Below, piece by piece: positions 26,247 to 38,599 of a DNA stretch of 64,000 nt (position 1 is its first letter; every line of letters begins with the position of its first letter). The stretch is from contig JAOTOL010001319.1 of the NCBI GenBank assembly GCA_034440575.1, forward strand, positions 372,001 to 436,000, in the 5' to 3' direction. Both the position numbers and the translations under genes were made by a program. Origin of the DNA: Imbricaverruca yamaguchii (taxonomy: Eukaryota > Arthropoda > Thecostraca > Neoverrucidae). Under the pieces are notes generated by a model. That model was not told the origin of the DNA. It worked only from the letters and a program-made list of their open reading frames with translations, and searched no databases.

Positions 26247-27905
26247 CCGGCGACACGACCGTGGCTGAGACCGGGACCGGCGACACAACCGTGGCTGAGA
26301 CCAGGACCGGCGACACAACCGCGGCTGAGATTAGGACCGCGACACAACCGTGGCTGGACACGACAACCGTGGCTGAGACCAGGACCGGCGACACGACAAC
26401 CGTGGCTGAGACCAGGACCGGCGACACAACCATGGCTGAGACCAGGACCGGCAACACAACCGTGGCTGAGACCAGGACCGGCGACACGACAACCGTGGCT
26501 GAGACCAGGACCGGCAACACAACCGTGGCTGAGACCAGGACCGGCGACACGACAACCGTGGCTGAGACCAGGACCGGCGACACAACCGTGGCTGAGACCA
26601 GGACCGGCGACACGACAACCATGGCTGAGACCAGGACCGGCGACACAACAACCATGGCTGAGACCAGGACCAGCGACACGACAACCGTGGCTGAGACCAG
26701 GACAGGCAACACGACAACCATGGCTGAGACCAGGACCGGCGACACAACAACCATGGCTGAGACCAGGACCGGCGACACGACAACCATGGCTGAGACCAGG
26801 ACCGGCGACACGACAACCGTGGCTGAGACCAGGACCGGCAACACAACCGTGGCTGAGACCAGGACCGGCGACACAACCATGGCTGAGACCAGGACCGGCG
26901 ACACGACAACCGTGGCTGAGACCAGGACCGGCAACACAACCATGGCTGAGACCAGGACCGGCGACACAACAACCATGGCTGAGACCAGGACCGGCGACAC
27001 AACAACCATGGCTGAGACCAGGACCGGCAACACAACCGTGGCTGAGACCAGGACCGGCGACACAACAACCGTGGCTGAGACCAGGACCGGCGACACAACA
27101 ACCGTGGCTGAGACCAGGACCGGCGACACAGACACAACCGTGGCTGAGACCAGGACCGGCAACACAACCGTGGCTGAGACCAGGACCGGCGACACGACAA
27201 CCGTGGCTGAGACCAGGACCGGCGACACAACCGTGGCTGAGACCAGGACCGGCGACACGACAACCATGGCTGAGACCAGGACCGGCAACACAACCATGGG
27301 TGAAGCTAGGACCGGCGACACAACCATGGGTGAGACCAGGACCGGCGACACAACAACCATGGCTGAGACCAGGACCGGCAACACAACCGTGGCTGAGACC
27401 AGGACCGGCGACACGACAACCGTGGCTGAGACCAGGACCGGCAACACAACCATGGCTGAGACCAGGACCGGCGACACAACCGTGGCTGAGACCAGGACCG
27501 GCGACACAACCGTGGCTGAGACCAGGACGACAACCATGGCTGAGACCAGGACCGGCGACACGACAACCGTGGCTGAGACCAGGACCGGAGACACGGACAC
27601 AACCGTGGCTGAGACCAGGACCGGCAACACAACCGTGGCTGAGACCAGGACCGGCGACACAACAACCGTGGCTGAGACCAGGACCGGCAACACAACAGCG
27701 TGGCTGAGACCAGGACCGGCGACATGGTGAGACCAGGACCGGCCACAACCATGGCTGAGACCAGGACCGGCGACACAACCGTGGCTGAGACCAGGACCGG
27801 CGGGACAACAACCATGGCTGAGACCAGGACCGGCAACACAACTGTGGCTGAGACCAGGACCGGCGACAAAACCGTGGCTGAGGCTAGGACCGGCGGGACA
27901 ACCAG
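26247..27905. repeat. 30/33-bp minisatellite abutting the exon 8 acceptor
   Basis: About 53 units of CGTGGCTGAGACCAGGACCG plus GCGACACAAC or GCGACACGACAAC. Unit lengths are multiples of three, so all frames stay open. On the minus strand each unit has GGTCTCAGCCACGG, and the genuine acceptor GGTCCGCAG|CGG sits directly after the last unit. Confidence 0.95.
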
Positions 27906-28084
27906 CAACAATCACGGAGATTCGCAAAGACCAGGACAGACAGCGGGACAACACATCGAGGCGAAATCACGCAGCAGAACAGCACAGGGACACCTAATCC
28001 CGTAGCGGAACAACACAATGCGGCTGACCAGCAAACAAAAACGTGCAAGAAGGGAAGAGCTGACGAGAAGCTACCTTACCTATG

Positions 28085-29230
28085 TCGGGGCGGCTGTCTG
28101 ACCTGTGTCGGGGCAGACATCTGACCTTCGTCGTGAGAGCCGTCTGACCTGTGTCGTGGAGCTGGCCGGCGCTGCTGGCGTGGTCAGCCGTCTGACCTGT
28201 GTCGGAGCTGCCATGGGTGGTGACCGTCCGCCTGCTGCTCTGCCCAGCGTTGTGGCCGCCGTCTCACCTGTGTCGGGGGAGTCATTTTATCTATACCGGG
28301 GCAGCCGTCTGACCTGTACCTGGCCAGCCGTCTGACCTGTATCGGGGAGCTGCCGTGGGTAGTGACCGTCTGCCTGCTGCTCTGGTCGGTGTCGGGGCAG
28401 TTACCTGACCTGCATTGGGGCAGTCATCTGACCTGTACTTGGCCAGCCGTCTGACCTGTGTCGGGAGAGCCGTCTGACCTGTGTCGGGAGAGTCGTCTGA
28501 CATGTGTCATGGAGCTGCCGTGGGTAGTGACCGTCTGCCTGCTGCTCTGGTCGGTGTCGGGGCAGTTACCTGACCTGCATTGGGGCAGTCATCTGACCTG
28601 TACCGGGCCAGCCGTCTGACCTGTGTCGGGGGAGCTGCCGTGGGTAGTGACCGCCTGGCTGCTACTCTGGCCAGTGCTGTGGCAGCGGTCTGACCTATGT
28701 TGGGGCAGTCATCTGACCTGTATTGGGCCAGCCGTCTGACCTGTGTCGGGGGAGCTGCCGTGGGTAGTGACCGCCTGGCTGCTACTCTGGCCAGTGCTGT
28801 GGCAGCGGTCTGACCTGTATTGGGACAGTCATCTGATCTATGTACCGGGAGAACCGTCTGACCTGTGTCGGGGGAGCTGCCGTGGGTAGTGACCGCCTGG
28901 CTGCTACTCTGGCCAGTGCTGTGGCAGCGGTCTGACCTATGTTGGGACAGTCATCTGATCTATGTTGCGGGGGAGCCGTCTGACCTGTGTCGGGGGAGCT
29001 GCCGTGGGTAGTGACCGCCTGGCTGCTCTCTGGCCAGTGCTGGGGCAGCGGTTACCTGACCTATGTTTGGGCCAGCCATCTGACCTTGTACCGGGCCAGA
29101 CCGTCTGACCTGTGTCGGGGGAGCTGACCTGTGGGTGGTGACCATCTGCCTGCTGCTCTGACCAGTGTTGTGGCCAGCCGTCTGACCTGTACCTGGCCAG
29201 CCGTCTGACCTGTGTCGGGGGAGCTGCCGT
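28085..29230. repeat. Complex minisatellite containing the exon 7 3' end and donor
   Basis: Short units (CAGCCGTCTGACCTGTGTCG type) mix with units of roughly 120 bp that include GAGCTGCCGTGGGTAGTGAC and CGCCTGGCTGCTACTCTGG. On the minus strand the latter equal about 60 bases of exon 7 ending GACACAG|GTCAGACGG. At least four long and many short copies are present. Confidence 0.9.
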
Positions 29231-29378
29231 GGGTAGTGACCGCCTGGCTGCTACTCTGGTCGCCCAGCAGCGGCGAGTTGCTGCCGCGCGCCGCCTCGTC
29301 CTCGCTGCCGCTTTGGTCGGCGCCGCCCGGGTGCAGAGGCAGACTCTGTCGCGCACACACCATAGCCGTCAGGCACAG
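29210..29378 (-). CDS. pcx: pecanex exon 7 (acidic Ser-rich linker)
   Basis: Encodes about residues 299-355, including LHPGGADQSGSEDEAARGSN and SPLLGDQSSSQAVTTHGSSP. Two acceptors in the same phase are possible: CCTCAG| (start 29378) or GCGACAG| (start 29345). The donor is GACACAG|GTCAGACG. Phase 0 in and 1 out fits exons 6 and 8. About 60 bases of the exon's 3' end, donor included, are repeated several times in the following intron (28.1-29.2 kb). Confidence 0.7.
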
Positions 29379-29527
29379 CTGAGGTTGGCCTGCAGCCGCT
29401 GCTGCTGCTGCTGCTGCTGGTGGTGGTGCCCATATCACATACAGTGGATGGTGGGTACATACAACTCACAGCTCCAACAGCTTACCTGCGATGGGAGACG
29501 GGTGGTTGGTGGTGGGTGGTTAGTGAT

Positions 29528-29729
29528 TGGTGGTTGGCTTGTTTGTTTGTTTGTTTATTGGTTGGTTCACGACACACTTTATGCACATTTACGGCTAATG
29601 GCGCCGCCCACACTGTTTCGCCGGTGGGCTACGGGATTGGGAAATGTCCTGAGTGGCGCTAGAGTCGAACCCGTGACCTTTGGTACCCATAGCCAGACAC
29701 CTTAACCACTCGGCCATCCCCGCCCAGAC
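29528..29729 (-). mobile_element. tRNA-derived SINE (family B) with 14-bp target duplication
   Basis: Minus strand GGGATGGCCGAGTGGTTAAG, B box GGGTTCGACTCTAG, body with GCCCACCGGCGAAACAGT, tail with repeated AAAC. GGGTGGTTAGTGAT flanks it at 29514-29527 and 29730-29743. It lies in pecanex intron 6. Confidence 0.92.
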
Positions 29730-29856
29730 GGGTGGTTAGTGATGGGTAGTGGGGTGCGGGTTGTATGTGACGGGTGGTAGTGGACGGGCTGTATGTGACG
29801 GCTGGCGGGGACGGGTGGTGTCAGCAGGTGACAGGCGGCGGGCGGCGACGACCCAC

Positions 29857-30041
29857 CTGCGGCGGGTGGTGCGCCGGCGGCTGCGGCGGCCCGAAGCCGA
29901 ACTGTGTCGGCTGTGCGGCAGCGGTGTTGCGCAGCTCCACCAGGGAGTGGCCCAGCGCCAGGTCGTCGTCGGGCCGCGTCGCCGTCGTGTCCGACACGCT
30001 CAGCGTGCGCCGGAAGTAGCCGGACGGCATGGTGCTCTGCA
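29857..30041 (-). CDS. pcx: pecanex exon 6
   Basis: Encodes about residues 237-298. It starts after GTTCGACAG| and reads VQSTMPSGYFRRTLSVSDTT, followed by an acidic and hydrophilic linker (RPDDDLALGHSLVELRN) and a Pro-rich end. The donor is CCGCAG|GTGGGT. Phase 1 in fits exon 5 only with this acceptor; an AG five bases downstream would break the frame. Assignment rests on splice phases and protein-like composition rather than on strong family similarity. Confidence 0.7.
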
Positions 30042-30074
30042 CTGTCGAACAGCGAGCGGACGCGTCTGCTCGTT

Positions 30075-30255
30075 GTTCATCTATTGGGTGGTCCACGACG
30101 CACTGTATGCGCATTCACGGCTAACGGCTAACGCCCACAATGCTTCGCCGGTGGGCTGATGGATTGGGAAATGTCCTAAGCAGCGCTGGTGTCGAACCTG
30201 GGACCTTTGGTACCCACAACCTGACACCTTAACCACTCGACCATCCCTGCCCTCC
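30075..30255 (-). mobile_element. tRNA-derived SINE (family B)
   Basis: Same structure as the copy at 29.6 kb: GGGATGGTCGAGTGGTTAAG head, GGTTCGACACC-type B box and CCACCGGCGAAGC body. It lies about 30 bases upstream of the exon 6 acceptor on the same strand as pcx. Confidence 0.87.
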
Positions 30256-30339
30256 CTCACAACCTGTAATGAAGAGCAAAAGTGGGATTAAATAATGTCA
30301 AGGATTGTGAAATGTGCCGAGTGGTGCGAGTGCTGAACC

Positions 30340-33300
30340 CGTGACACCTACACGGAGCTCACCTCTCTGTCGGACAGGACACCCACACGGAGCTCACCTC
30401 TCTGTCGGACAGGACACCCACACGGAGTTCACCTCTCTGTCGGACAGGACACCCACACGGAGCTCACCTCTCTGCCGGACAGGACACCTACACGGAGCTC
30501 ACCTCTCTGCCGGACAGGACACCTACACGGAGCTCACCTCTCTGTCGGACAGGACACCTACACGGAGCTCACCTCTCTGTCGGACAGGACACCTACACGG
30601 AGCTCACCTCTCTATCGGACAGGACACCCACACGGAACTCACCTCTCTGTCGGACAGGAAACCCACACGGAGCTCACCTCTCTGCCGGACAGGACACCTA
30701 CACGGAGCTCACCTCTCTGTCGGACAGGACACCACACGGAGCTCACCTCCCTGCCGGACAGGACACCTACACGGAGCTCACCTCTCTGCCGGACAGGACA
30801 CCTACACGGAGCTCACCTCTCTGTCGGACAGGACACACCGGAGCTCACCTCTCTGTCGGACAGGAAACCCACACGGAGCTCACCTCCCTGTCGGACAGGA
30901 CACCTACACGGAGCTCACCTCTCTGTCGGACAGGACACCCACACGGAGCTCACCTCTCTGTCGGACAGGACACCTACACGGAGCTCACCTCTCTGTCGGA
31001 CAGGACACCCACACGGAGCTCACCTCTCTGTCGGACAGGACACCTACACGGAGCTCACCTCTCTGTCGGACAGGAAACCCACACGGAGCTCACCTCTCTG
31101 TCGGACAGGACACCTACACGGAGCTCACCTCCCTGTCGGACAGGACACCTACACGGAGCTCACCTCTCTGCCGGACAGGAAACGCACACGGAGCTCACCT
31201 CCCTGTCGGACAGGACACCTACACGGAGCTCACCTCTCTGTCGGACAGGACACCTACACGGAGCTCACCTCACCAGCACCCCTGTGGAGGACACCTACAC
31301 GGAGCTCACCTCCTGTCGGACAGGACACCTACACGGAGCTCACCTCTCTGTCGGACAGGACACCTACACGGAGCTCACCTCTCTGTCGGACAGGACACCT
31401 ACACGGAGCTCACCTCTCTGTCGGACAGGAAACCCACACGGAGCTCACCTCCCTGCCGGACAGGACACCTACACGGAGCTCACCTCTCTGTCGGACAGGA
31501 ACCACACGGAGCTCACCTCCCTGTCGGACAGGACATCTACACGGAGCTCACCTCTCTGTCGGACAGGAAACCCACCCGGAGCTCACCTCTCTGTCGGACA
31601 GGACACCTACACGGAGCTCACCTCCCTGTCGGACAGGACACCTACACGGAGCTCACCTCTCTGTCGGACAGGACACCTACACGGAGCTCACCTCTCTGTC
31701 GGACAGGACACCTACACGGAGCTCACCTCTCTGTCGGACAGGACACCTACACGGAGCTCACCTCTCTGTCGGACAGGACACCTACACGGAGCTCACCTCT
31801 CTGTCGGACAGGACACCTACACGGAGCTCACCTCTCTGTCGGACAGGAAACCCACCCGGAGCTCACCTCCCTGCCGGACAGGACACCTACACGGAGCTCA
31901 CCTCTCTGTCGGACAGGACACCCACCCGGAGCTCACCTCTCTGTCGGACAGGACACCTACACGGAGCTCACCTCCCTGTCGGACAGGACACCTACACGGA
32001 GCTCACTCTCTGTCGGACAGGACACCACGGAGCTCACCTCTCTGCCGGACAGGACACCTACACGGAGCTCACCTCTCTGTCGGACAGGAAACGCACACGG
32101 AGCTCACCTCCCTGCCGGACAGGACATCTACACGGAGCTCACCTCTCTGTCGGACAGGACACCCACCCGGAGCTCACCTCTCTGTCGGACAGGACACCTA
32201 CACGGAGCTCACCTCCCTGTCGGACAGGACACCTACACGGAGCTCACCTCTCTGTCGGACAGGACACCTACACGGAGCTCACCTCCCTGTCGGACAGGAC
32301 ACCCACACGGAGCTCACCTCCCTGCCGGACAGGACACCTACACGGAGCTCACCTCTCTGTCGGACAGGACACCTACCGGAGCTCACCTCTCTGTCGGACA
32401 GGACACCTACCGGAGCTCACCTCTCTGTCGGACAGGACACCTACACGGAGCTCACCTCCCTGTCGGACAGGACATCTACACGGAGCTCACCTCTCTGTCG
32501 GACAGGACACCCACCCGGAGCTCACCTCTCTGTCGGACAGGACACCCACCCGGAGCTCACCTCTCTGTCGGACAGGACACCCACACGGAGCTCACCTCTC
32601 TGTCGGACAGGACACCTACACGGAGCTCACCTCTCTGTCGGACAGGACACCTACACGGAGCTCACCTCTCTGTCGGACAGGACACCCACCCGGAGCTCAC
32701 CTCTCTGTCGGACAGGACACCTACACGGAGCTCACCTCCCTGTCGGACAGGACACCTACACGGAGCTCACCTCTCTGTCGGACAGGACACCCACACGGAG
32801 CTCACCTCCCTGCCGGACAGGACACCTACACGGAGCTCACCTCTCTGTCGGACAGGACACCCACACGGAGCTCACCTCCCTGCCGGACAGGACATCTACA
32901 CGGAGCTCACCTCTCTGTCGGACAGGACACCTACACGGAGCTCACCTCTCTGTCGGACAGGACACCCACCCGGAGCTCACCTCTCTGTCGGACAGGACAC
33001 CTACACGGAGCTCACCTCTCTGTCGGACAGGACACCTACACGGAGCTCACCTCTCTGTCGGACAGGACACCCACCCGGAGCTCACCTCCCTGTCGGACAG
33101 GACACCTACACGGAGCTCACCTCTCTGTCGGACAGGACACCTACACGGAGCTCACCTCTCTGTCGGACAGGACACCCACCCGGAGCTCACCTCTCTGTCG
33201 GACAGGACACCTACACGGAGCTCACCTCCCTGTCGGACAGGACACCTACACGGAGCTCACCTCTCTGTCGGACAGGACACCCACACGGAGCTCACCTCCC

Positions 33301-35370
33301 TGTCGGACAGGACACCTACACGGAGCTCACCTCTCTGTCGGACAGGACACCCACACGGAGCTCACCTCCCTGCCGGACAGGACACCTACACGGAGCTCAC
33401 CTCCTCTGTCGGACAGGACACCCACACGGAGCTCACCTCCCTGTCGGACAGGACACCTACACGGAGCTCACCTCCCTGTCGGACAGGACACCTACACGGA
33501 GCTCACCTCCCTGTCGGACAGGACACCTACACGGAGCTCACCTCTCTGTCGGACAGGACACCCACACGGAGCTCACCTCCCTGTCGGACAGGACACCTAC
33601 ACGGAGCTCACCTCTCTGTCGGACAGGACACCTACACGGAGCTCACCTCTCTGTCGGACAGGACACCTACACGGAGCTCACCTCTCTGTCGGACAGGACA
33701 CCTACACGGAGCTCACCTCCCTGTCGGACAGGACACCTACACGGAGCTCACCTCTCTGTCGGACAGGACACCCACACGGAGCTCACCTCCCTGTCGGACA
33801 GGACACCTACACGGAGCTCACCTCTCTGTCGGACAGGACACCCACACGGAGCTCACCTCCCTGCCGGACAGACACGGAGCTCACTCTGTCGGACAGGACA
33901 CCTACACGGAGCTCACCTCTCTGTCGGACAGGACACCTACACGGAGCTCACCTCTCTGTCGGACAGGAAACCCACCCGGAGCTCACCTCCCTGTCGGACA
34001 GGACACCTACACGGAGCTCACCTCTCTGTCGGACAGGACACCCACACGGAGCTCACCTCCCTGTCGGACAGGACACCTACACGGAGCTCACCTCTCTGTC
34101 GGACAGGACACCTACACGGAGCTCACCTCTCTGTCGGACAGGACACCCACACGGAGCTCACCCTCTGTCGGACAGGACACCTACACGGAGCTCACCTCCC
34201 TGTCGGACAGGACACCTACACGGAGCTCACCTCTCTGTCGGACAGGACACCCACCCGGAGCTCACCTCTCTGTCGGACAGGACACCTACACGGAGCACCC
34301 TCTGTCGGACAGGACACCCACACGGAGCTCACTCTCTGTCGGACAGGACATCTACACGGAGCTCACCTCTCTGTCGGACAGGACACCTACACGGAGCTCA
34401 CCTCTCTGTCGGACAGGACACCCACCCGGAGCTCACCTCCCTGTCGGACAGGACACCTACACGGAGCTCACCTCTCTGTCGGACAGGACACCACACGGAG
34501 CTCACCTCCCTGTCGGACAGGTTCTGTCGGACAGGAAACCCACCCGGAGCTCACCTCTCTGTCGGACAGGAAACGCACACGGAGCTCACCTCCCTGCCGG
34601 ACAGGACATCTACACGGAGCTCACCTCTCTGTCGGACAGGACACCCACCCGGAGCTCACCTCTCTGTCGGACAGGACACCTACACGGAGCTCACCTCTCT
34701 GTCGGACAGGACACCCACACGGAGCTCACCTCTCTGTCGGACAGGACACCCACCCGGAGCTCACCTCTCTGTCGGACAGGACACCTACACCGGAGCTCAC
34801 CTCTCTGTCGGACAGGACACCCACCCGGAGCTCACCTCTCTGTCGGACAGGACACCCACCCGGAGGCCACCTCTCTGCCGGACAGGACACCTACACGGAG
34901 CTCACCTCTCTGTCGGACAGGACACCTACACGGAGCTCACCTCCCTGTCGGACAGGACATCTACACGGAGCTCACCTCTCTGTCGGACAGGACACCCACC
35001 CGGAGCTCACCTCTCTGTCGGACAGGACACCTACACGGAGCTCACCTCTCTGTCGGACAGGACACCCACACGGAGCTCACCTCTCTGTCGGACAGGACAC
35101 CTACACGGAGCTCACCTCTCTGTCGGACAGGACACCCACACGGAGCTCACCTCTCTGTCGGACAGGACACGCACACGGAGCTCACCTCTCTGCCGGACAG
35201 GACACCTACACGGAGCTCACCTCTCTGTCGGACAGGACACCCACCCGGAGCTCACCTCTCTGTCGGACAGGACACCCACACGGAGCTCACCTCTCTGTCG
35301 GACAGGACACCCACACGGAGCTCACCTCCCTGTCGGACAGGACACCTACACGGAGCTCACCTCTCTGTCG
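30340..35370. repeat. 35-bp minisatellite, roughly 140 copies, each with the exon 5 splice donor
   Basis: The unit is CACGGAGCTCACCTCTCTGT plus CGGACAGGACACCTA, with T/C variants and a few short units. On the minus strand it reads CGACAGAGAG|GTGAGCTCCG, identical to the exon 5/intron junction at 35361. Because 35 is not a multiple of three and the plus strand has no stop in the unit, all plus-strand frames stay open for kilobases. Confidence 0.97.
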
Positions 35371-35484
35371 GACTGCCGACAGGAGTGCGGGCAGGTCGAA
35401 GATGCCCGACTGTCGTATGTGCTCCACCTCGGACGGCACGACCAGACCCAGCGACAGGCACGATGGCAGCTGGTCCCGGTCCAT
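35361..35484 (-). CDS. pcx: pecanex exon 5
   Basis: Encodes about residues 196-237, reading MDRDQLPSCLSLGLVVPSEV then EHIRQSGIFDLPALLSAVRQ. The acceptor is CGGCCGCAG| and the donor is ACAGAGAG|GTGAGC (phase 0 in, 1 out). The first Met is internal to the protein. The last ten exon bases plus the donor are the core of the 35-bp unit repeated roughly 140 times immediately downstream. A SINE with an intact target duplication ends about 20 bases upstream of the acceptor. Confidence 0.75.
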
Positions 35485-35504
35485 CTGCGGCCGAGCCACA
35501 CGTC

Positions 35505-35661
35505 ATTGGTTATTGGTTTTACGACACATCGACCGTTGAGTCATGTAGCATCGCCAATCTCTCACGCCGATTGGTCGCGGGCGAAGAGTAGCGACAGGTG
35601 AGACTCGAACTCACAACCTTTCGATTGTGAGACGAGCAACTTACCCCTAGGCTATTCGTCC
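35505..35661 (-). mobile_element. tRNA-derived SINE (family A) with 14-bp target duplication
   Basis: Minus strand GGACGAATAGCCTAGGGGTA, B box GAGTTCGAGTCTC, body GACCAATCGGCGTGAGAGAT. CCGAGCCACACGTC at 35491-35504 and 35662-35675 is the target duplication. The insertion is 20 bases from the exon 5 acceptor. Confidence 0.93.
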
Positions 35662-35675
35662 CCGAGCCACACGTC

Positions 35676-35830
35676 GTCACAACGGCGAGTCACACGCCGC
35701 CACAGCTGCGTCACACTGCTACACCCGCCACACCGCCACAGCCGTCACAACGGCGAGTCACACGTCGCCACAGCTGCGTCACACTGCTACACCCGCCACA
35801 CCGCCACAGCCGTCACAACGGCGAGTCACA
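35676..35830. repeat. 68-bp tandem repeat in pecanex intron 4
   Basis: GTCACAACGGCGAGTCACAC recurs at 35676, 35744 and 35812; two complete units and a partial third. Confidence 0.9.
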
Positions 35831-36254
35831 CAGTGCCACTTGCGGGCGATTGAAGCACCTGGACGCACCTGAACGGAAGTCTGTGATAGCTTGGCATCAT
35901 CTTCCTCCAATTTATCTTCTGGCAGTTCTGATATCAGGTCAATTGGGTGTTCTGAAGACACGAGAGGCTGTCAGCATGTGTCACTGTGCAGCTTCATCGG
36001 GAACACCTGTGATTTTGAGCATCTCAATGAAGGTCACAAAACTGGTGTATGACAATTAGGCCATGATCATTCAGTATGTCATACAAATCCGCTCAAATCG
36101 GTGCAGCTATAACATTAATATGATAACACAAAACACTGTTTCTTCCAGTCATTTTGTCCTGATATCTTTATGCATCTACATGGATTGGAAGGAGAAACAG
36201 TGTACTAACAACTCTGGTGGATGTAGCTACGATACGAACAGGAGCACCTGCAAC

Positions 36255-36310
36255 ACTGGTGGGCATACTTGTGACACTGGTGGATACAACTGTGACACTG
36301 GTGTGTGTGT

Positions 36311-36343
<33 letters not shown>

Positions 36344-36452
36344 CATGTGTGTGTGCGCCTGAAACACTGATGGGTTTACATGTGACATTGGTGGGTTTAT
36401 CTGTGACACTGGTGGGTGTACCTGTGACACTGGCAGGTGACCTGTGACGCTG
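36255..36452. repeat. Short tandem repeat (about 20-24 bp) plus (GT)n next to exon 4
   Basis: Units of the type TGTGACACTGGTGGGTNTA occur six or more times, interrupted by a GT run at 36300-36355. The minus-strand motif CCAGTGTCACAGGT resembles the exon 4 donor CCAGCGTCACAG|GT. Confidence 0.85.
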
Positions 36453-36518
36453 GGAGCGGTGCGGCGCGTGCAGGTCCCGCGTAGGCGCCAGACCACTCTC
36501 CACCTGGTGGACGTCTGC
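36442..36518 (-). CDS. pcx: pecanex exon 4 (tentative)
   Basis: A 77-base candidate exon with acceptor ACCTGCAG| and donor TCACAG|GTCACC. Its phase (1 in, 0 out) links exon 3 to exon 5 exactly, giving a Gly/Pro/Ala-rich peptide ending PARAAPLPASQ. An alternative acceptor eight bases upstream is possible, but then the phase no longer fits exon 5. No family similarity is visible, so support comes from the phases and from the donor motif being copied into the adjacent 24-bp intronic repeat. Confidence 0.5.
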
Positions 36519-36559
36519 CTGCAGGTCTGTACGGGCACGGATAGCATCACTGTGCAGCA

Positions 36560-37745
36560 CGCAAGCACACACAAACACGCAGCAACATACACACACACAC
36601 AGCAACATACACACTACACACAACATACATACACACACACAAACACACAGCAACATACTCACAGCACACAACATACACACACACACAGCAACATACACAC
36701 TACACACAACATACATACACACACAGCAACATACACACAGCACACAACATACACACAGCACACAACATACACACAACACAGCAACATACACACAGCACAC
36801 AACATACACACAGCACACAACATACACACAGCACACAACATACACACAGCACACAACATACACACACACACAGCAACATACACACTACACACAACATACA
36901 TACACACACACAAACACACAGCAACATACTCACAGCACACAACATACACACACACACAGCAACATACACACTACACACAACATACATACACACACAGCAA
37001 CATACACACAGCACACAACATACACACAGCACACAACATACACACACACACAGCAACATACACACAGCACACAACATACACACAGCACACAACATACACA
37101 CATGCAGCAACATACACACAGCACACAACATCACACACACACACACACACATAAACACAGCAACATACACACTACACACAACATACATACACATACACAA
37201 GCACATGGCAACATACACACAACACACAACATACACACAGCACACAACACACACACACACATGCAGCAACATACACACAGCACACAACATGCACACAGCA
37301 CACAACATACACACACACACAGCAACATACACACTACACACAACATACATACACACACACAAACACACAGCAACATACTCACAGCACACAACATACACAC
37401 ACACACAGCAACATACACACTACACACAACATACATACACACACACAAACACACAGCAACATACTCACAGCACACAACATACACACACACACATAAACAC
37501 AGCAACATACACACTACACACAACATACATACACATACACAAGCACATGGCAACATACACACAACACACAACATACACACACATGCAGCAACATACACAC
37601 AGCACACAACATACACACAGCACACAACATACACACACAGCAACATACACACTACACACAACATACATACACACACACACAAGCACATGGAAACATTCAC
37701 ACAACACACAACATACACACACTAATACATGGAAACATACATACA
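36560..37745. repeat. CA-rich compound minisatellite in pecanex intron 3
   Basis: Roughly 1.2 kb of CAGCAACATACACACAGCAC-type units in higher-order arrangement. Every frame on both strands is open in places, giving low-complexity His/Thr or Cys/Val peptides that are not genes. Confidence 0.95.
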
Positions 37746-38080
37746 ACTTGCACAACATACACACAAGCACAACACACCGATACAGCCCACCAATTTGCAT
37801 GTCCAAGACAGCACACAAACATCTAGAGGTGCATTCACCAACTTTGTGGTAGACAAAATCAATGGGACAAAAAAAGAGCAAGAGTGGGCGTACATGACCA
37901 GTGAAATCGATGTGCCCTAAAGCCCTAATGACTAACAAGCAAGAGCAAGAGAGATAAACACGTCTGGTACGATAACACAAGTCTGGAATGAGCAACACGT
38001 GTGCTGATGGACAACAGAGACGTTTAGTTATTTGGGCTTTAGGGCGCATCGACCAGGGTTGATCATTCGTGGACAACAGA

Positions 38081-38165
38081 GACGTGTGATGGTGGAGAAA
38101 CACGTGTGATGATGGAGAAACACGTGTGATGATGGAGAAACACGTGTGATGATGGGGAAAACATG
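38081..38165. repeat. 20-bp tandem repeat with CACGTG in each unit
   Basis: About four units of GAAACACGTGTGATGATGGA. Each carries the palindromic E-box CACGTG within ACACGTGT. Confidence 0.88.
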
Positions 38166-38240
38166 CGAGACGATGTAGAAAACACACCCGGTTATGGAGA
38201 AAACACCTGTGGTGAGAAGGAAACGCGCCAGGCGATGGAT

Positions 38241-38298
38241 CAGTTAGTTAGTTATTTGGGTTTTAGGGCGCATCAACTGCAGTGGTTATACAGCGCCC
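38241..38298 (+). repeat. short interspersed hairpin element, well-preserved copy
   Basis: Reads TTAGTTATTTGGGTTTTA followed by GGGCGCATCAACTGC, a short loop and TACAGCGCCC. The outer GGGCGC/GCGCCC arms are intact. Neighbouring copies at 38021-38072 and 38536-38592 make this the densest cluster of the family. Confidence 0.75.
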
Positions 38299-38599
38299 AT
38301 GGCGATGGATCAGAACACGCATTGAGGGAAGGGAGCGAGGCTCATATGACAAGAGAGCGAGGCACATATGGCGAGAGAGCAAGGCCCATGTAGCGAGAGA
38401 ACGAGAGACAGATAGCGTGAAATCTGACGCAGGTGGTAAGAGTGAAATACGACCTGTGCGAGAGTGAGACACGTAAGGAACGAGACAGTGAGACACGAGA
38501 GGTGCGAGAGTGACATACGAGAGGTACGAGAGAGTGATTGGTTGGTTATTTGGGCTTAGGGGCGTATCGACTGCTTCGGTCATACAGCGCCCATTGTGA

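Noticed and set aside
26028..27954. Frames of 489-609 codons on both strands
   Set aside because: Products of the 30/33-bp array; the same DNA is open on both strands, and the only protein-like part is pecanex exon 8 at its edge.
30314..35539. 1,741-codon open frame on the plus strand, with a second 1,435-codon frame
   Set aside because: It is the 35-bp minisatellite read through; units lack plus-strand stops in any frame and lengths vary without regard to frame. The peptide is a simple repeat opposite a real exon.
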